From positions 1 through 7,762 of the forward strand of contig JAPYWU010000063.1 in NCBI GenBank assembly GCA_028276205.1: 7,762 nucleotides of DNA. The letters run 5' to 3'. Position numbers and translations under genes: made by a program. Below are positions 6,219 to 7,762 of the stretch, piece after piece. The notes under the pieces were generated by a model. The model searched no databases. It was given only the letters and a program-made list of their open reading frames with translations, and was not told where the DNA came from. Positions within the stretch are counted from its first letter, which is position 1; each line of letters starts with the position of its first letter. The DNA is from Dictyoglomaceae bacterium (GTDB taxonomy: Bacteria; Dictyoglomota; Dictyoglomia; Dictyoglomales; Dictyoglomaceae).

Positions 6219-6484
6219 TTATGAAATTGTAACCGTTATTAATAAATATGTACCAGCTTTTAGGTTGGGATAAATAAGTTTATATTTACTATTTCTTGTT
6301 TCATTTGTTATTGTTAATACAAGGAGGCTGTCAGAATTTATAGGAGATTTTAAGGTACTTGTAACAGTGCGGTTTAAAGGTAAATTCCCTTTATTTATTT
6401 CCTGGGTCTGGGCTAAAGAAAGTTTTAATGATAGGGAGAACAAGATTAGAATAATTGAGACAAAAAGAAAAATTTTTTAAACAT
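6219..6484 (-). pseudogene. Small secreted protein gene broken by one frameshift
   Basis: On the minus strand a strong SD (ggggagg, 6502-6496) precedes ATG 6484, which opens MFKKFFF and then hits a stop after 12 codons. The -1 frame continues as a clean signal-peptide core (LFVSIILILFSLSL, then KLSLAQTQ) and stays open to TAA at 6221-6219. One extra base in the A6-T5 tract at 6478-6468 would join them into a protein of about 88 residues. The mature part of about 62 residues looks beta-rich (SLLVLTITN, KLIYPNLKAGTYLLITVTIS) and weakly resembles part of a bacterial PPC-type domain. I do not recognise it. The break may be a real mutation, a sequencing error in a homopolymer, or slippage-dependent expression. 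The mannanase gene lies downstream on the same strand, with 72 bases between them. Confidence 0.6.
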
Positions 6485-6523
6485 TTTAATTTTTACCTCC
6501 CCAAAAATTCTTAATAATATATT

Positions 6524-6534
6524 TGGTATATAAT
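6524..6534 (+). promoter_or_regulatory. Extended -10 element for the cation transporter gene
   Basis: TGG followed by TATATAAT (6524-6534) offers an extended -10 (TGnTATATA) or a plain TATAAT at 6529-6534. I see no good -35 box, which an extended -10 can partly replace. It lies about 75 bases before ATG 6609, in the 124-base divergent gap that must also hold the minus-strand promoter of the broken secreted-protein gene. Confidence 0.4.
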
Positions 6535-6608
6535 AAAAGAATCTATTGACCATAAAGAGAATATTTGAAGATAATACTAAGGAATATAAAGAAATTGGAG
6601 GTAATTTT

Positions 6609-7481
6609 ATGGCAAAGAAGATTTTAATTGCAATGTTTTTAAATTTGTCCATGGCACTTTTGGAGATTATAGGAGGTGTTATCTCAGGAAGTCTTGCTTT
6701 GGTAAGTGATGCTTTACATAACGTAAATGATTTTTTCGCTTTAGTAATAAGTTATCTTGCAGAGCTTATTTCAAAAAATAAAAAGAGTAACGAATCCCAT
6801 ACTTATGGATACAGAAGAGTTGAAATTCTTGCTGCGCTTTTAAATGGAGTTTTACTTCTTGTTATATTTGTATTTTTGCTTTTAGAAGCTTTTCATAGAT
6901 GGAGATCTCCTAAGGAGGTACAGGGTTTACAAACATTTATCATAGGTATTATTGGACTTATAGGTAATATTTTAGGGGCTTATGTTCTCCATGAGGATTC
7001 CCATCATAATTTAAATATTAAAGGTGCTTTTTTACATCTTTTGTCTGATGCTATATCTTCTGTTGGAGTTATAATTGGAGCTATCTTTATAATTTTATAT
7101 AAATTATATTATGTAGATACTATAATTTCTCTTCTTATAGCAGGTTTCATTTTTTACAATTCAATAGATCTTTTAAAGGATACTATTCATATTTTGATGG
7201 AAGGAACTCCTAAAGGAATGAATATAGAAAGTATTGTTTCAGAGATATCAAAGATACCAGGAGTTAAGAATGTACATCATGTTCATTTATGGCAGATATC
7301 AAGTAAGGATTTGCTTTTTTCTGCTCATGTAGTATTAGAGGATCAAATGCTTTCTAATGCTGAGAGGATTATTGAAGAGGTAAGAAAACTTTTAAAATGT
7401 AAATTTGAGATAGATCATTCAACTATTGAGCTTGAGACTGAAAATGGAATCAAAGATAAGAATTGTAGGTGTGAGTACTAA
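6609..7481 (+). CDS. Cation diffusion facilitator, Zn-type (CzcD/ZitB-like)
   Basis: This 290-residue inner-membrane exporter would swap cytoplasmic Zn(II) or a related divalent metal for protons. The start is ATG 6609, with SD ggagg 7 bases upstream and the family-typical N-terminus; a start at 6546 would add 21 polar residues without an SD. Six membrane helices are visible, at about residues 5-22, 28-50, 71-94, 107-127, 142-164 and 168-188. The metal site is HxxxD in helix 2 (H37, D41 in SDALHNVND) and HxxxD in helix 5 (H143, D147 in HLLSD), the HD-HD set typical of zinc rather than manganese or iron members. The His loop is short (HEDSHH, 128-133). The cytoplasmic domain has the usual ILMEGTP and NVHHVHLW motifs. 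It ends in NCRCEY, a CxC pair that might add a metal site. Its stop overlaps the next start by one base (TAATG). Confidence 0.93.
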   Translation: MAKKILIAMFLNLSMALLEIIGGVISGSLALVSDALHNVNDFFALVISYLAELISKNKKSNESHTYGYRRVEILAALLNGVLLLVIFVFLLLEAFHRWRSPKEVQGLQTFIIGIIGLIGNILGAYVLHEDSHHNLNIKGAFLHLLSDAISSVGVIIGAIFIILYKLYYVDTIISLLIAGFIFYNSIDLLKDTIHILMEGTPKGMNIESIVSEISKIPGVKNVHHVHLWQISSKDLLFSAHVVLEDQMLSNAERIIEEVRKLLKCKFEIDHSTIELETENGIKDKNCRCEY

Positions 7482-7762
7482 TGTTTAATTTTTTGCCTAT
7501 AAATCTTGAAGAGGTAAAGAGAAAAGGCTGGGATGAATTGGATGTAATAATTGTTACAGGAGATGCTTATGTGGACCATCCTTCTTTTGGCTCTTCCGTG
7601 ATTGGTAGAGTTTTAGAGTATCATGGTTTTAAGGTTGGTATAATTCCTCAGCCTGACTGGAGAGATAAAAACTCATTTAAAATACTTGGAAAACCAAGAC
7701 TCTTTTTTGGTATTACTTCGGGTTCTGTAGATTCTATGGTGGCTAATTATACTCCAAATAAA
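7481..7762 (+). CDS. ygiQ: YgiQ-family radical SAM protein, N-terminal part (partial, runs off the right edge)
   Basis: Ninety-four residues are visible from ATG 7481, whose first base is the last base of the transporter stop codon; taggtg at 7465-7470 can serve as SD. The sequence follows the UPF0313/YgiQ N-terminus closely: FLPINLEEVKRKGWDELDVI, then VTGDAYVDHPSFGSSVIGR, VGIIPQPDW, and LFFGITSGSVDSMVANYT. The radical SAM CxxxCxxC cluster motif of the family lies further on and is beyond the window, so activity cannot be judged. The function of YgiQ proteins is not established. The one-base overlap implies translational coupling with the metal transporter. Confidence 0.93.
   Translation, partial: MFNFLPINLEEVKRKGWDELDVIIVTGDAYVDHPSFGSSVIGRVLEYHGFKVGIIPQPDWRDKNSFKILGKPRLFFGITSGSVDSMVANYTPNK

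Noticed and set aside
6446..6652. Open frame of 68 codons on the minus strand running through the divergent promoter gap
   Set aside because: Only its last 12 codons, from ATG 6484 with its own SD, look real, as the broken start of the secreted protein. The upstream part overlaps the transporter gene start and regulatory DNA.

Overview
The window is AT-rich DNA with tightly packed genes. Shine-Dalgarno (SD) sites are strong and purine-rich, starts are ATG or TTG, and the proteins are rich in Lys, Glu and Ile. The gene content (a secreted GH26 mannanase with an N-terminal carbohydrate module, and a 640-aa family 5 solute-binding protein without a lipobox) points to a thermophilic, polysaccharide-degrading bacterium. 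The best fit is Dictyoglomus (D. thermophilum or D. turgidum), recalled from family knowledge and not confirmed by a search.

Layout. Positions 1-1014 (+) hold the 3' end of an unidentified gene, followed 15 bases later by an eight-helix membrane protein that looks like a sensor domain without an output domain. Positions 1015-1185 are a regulatory leader with a good sigma-70-type promoter, two LacI-type palindromes and an orphan SD. It drives a highly biased gene for an exported ABC-type binding protein (1186-3108) that has no permease genes beside it. A short gap with a -10 box and an SD-masking hairpin leads into a two-gene operon: a SAM-dependent methyltransferase (3193-3942) and an exported TPR protein (3961-4692). 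A strong two-way terminator (4701-4738) separates this from the convergent minus-strand mannanase gene (4737-6146). Upstream of the mannanase, on the same strand, is a small secreted-protein gene broken by one frameshift (6219-6484). A divergent promoter region follows, then a plus-strand zinc-type cation diffusion facilitator (6609-7481) whose stop overlaps the start of a YgiQ-family radical SAM gene that runs off the window end.

How the genes may work together. The mannanase would cut mannan outside the cytoplasm. The binding protein could capture the released oligosaccharides, as related family 5 binding proteins do in Thermotoga, and the LacI-type sites would fit sugar control. This link is inference. 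The methyltransferase/TPR pair and the CDF/YgiQ pair look like ordinary operons with no clear connection to sugar use. I found no CRISPR array, tRNA, rRNA, transposase or recognisable defence system. The most unusual signals are the fourfold IFY-motif repeat in the membrane protein, the frameshifted secreted protein, the SD-masking hairpin, and the operator-rich leader.
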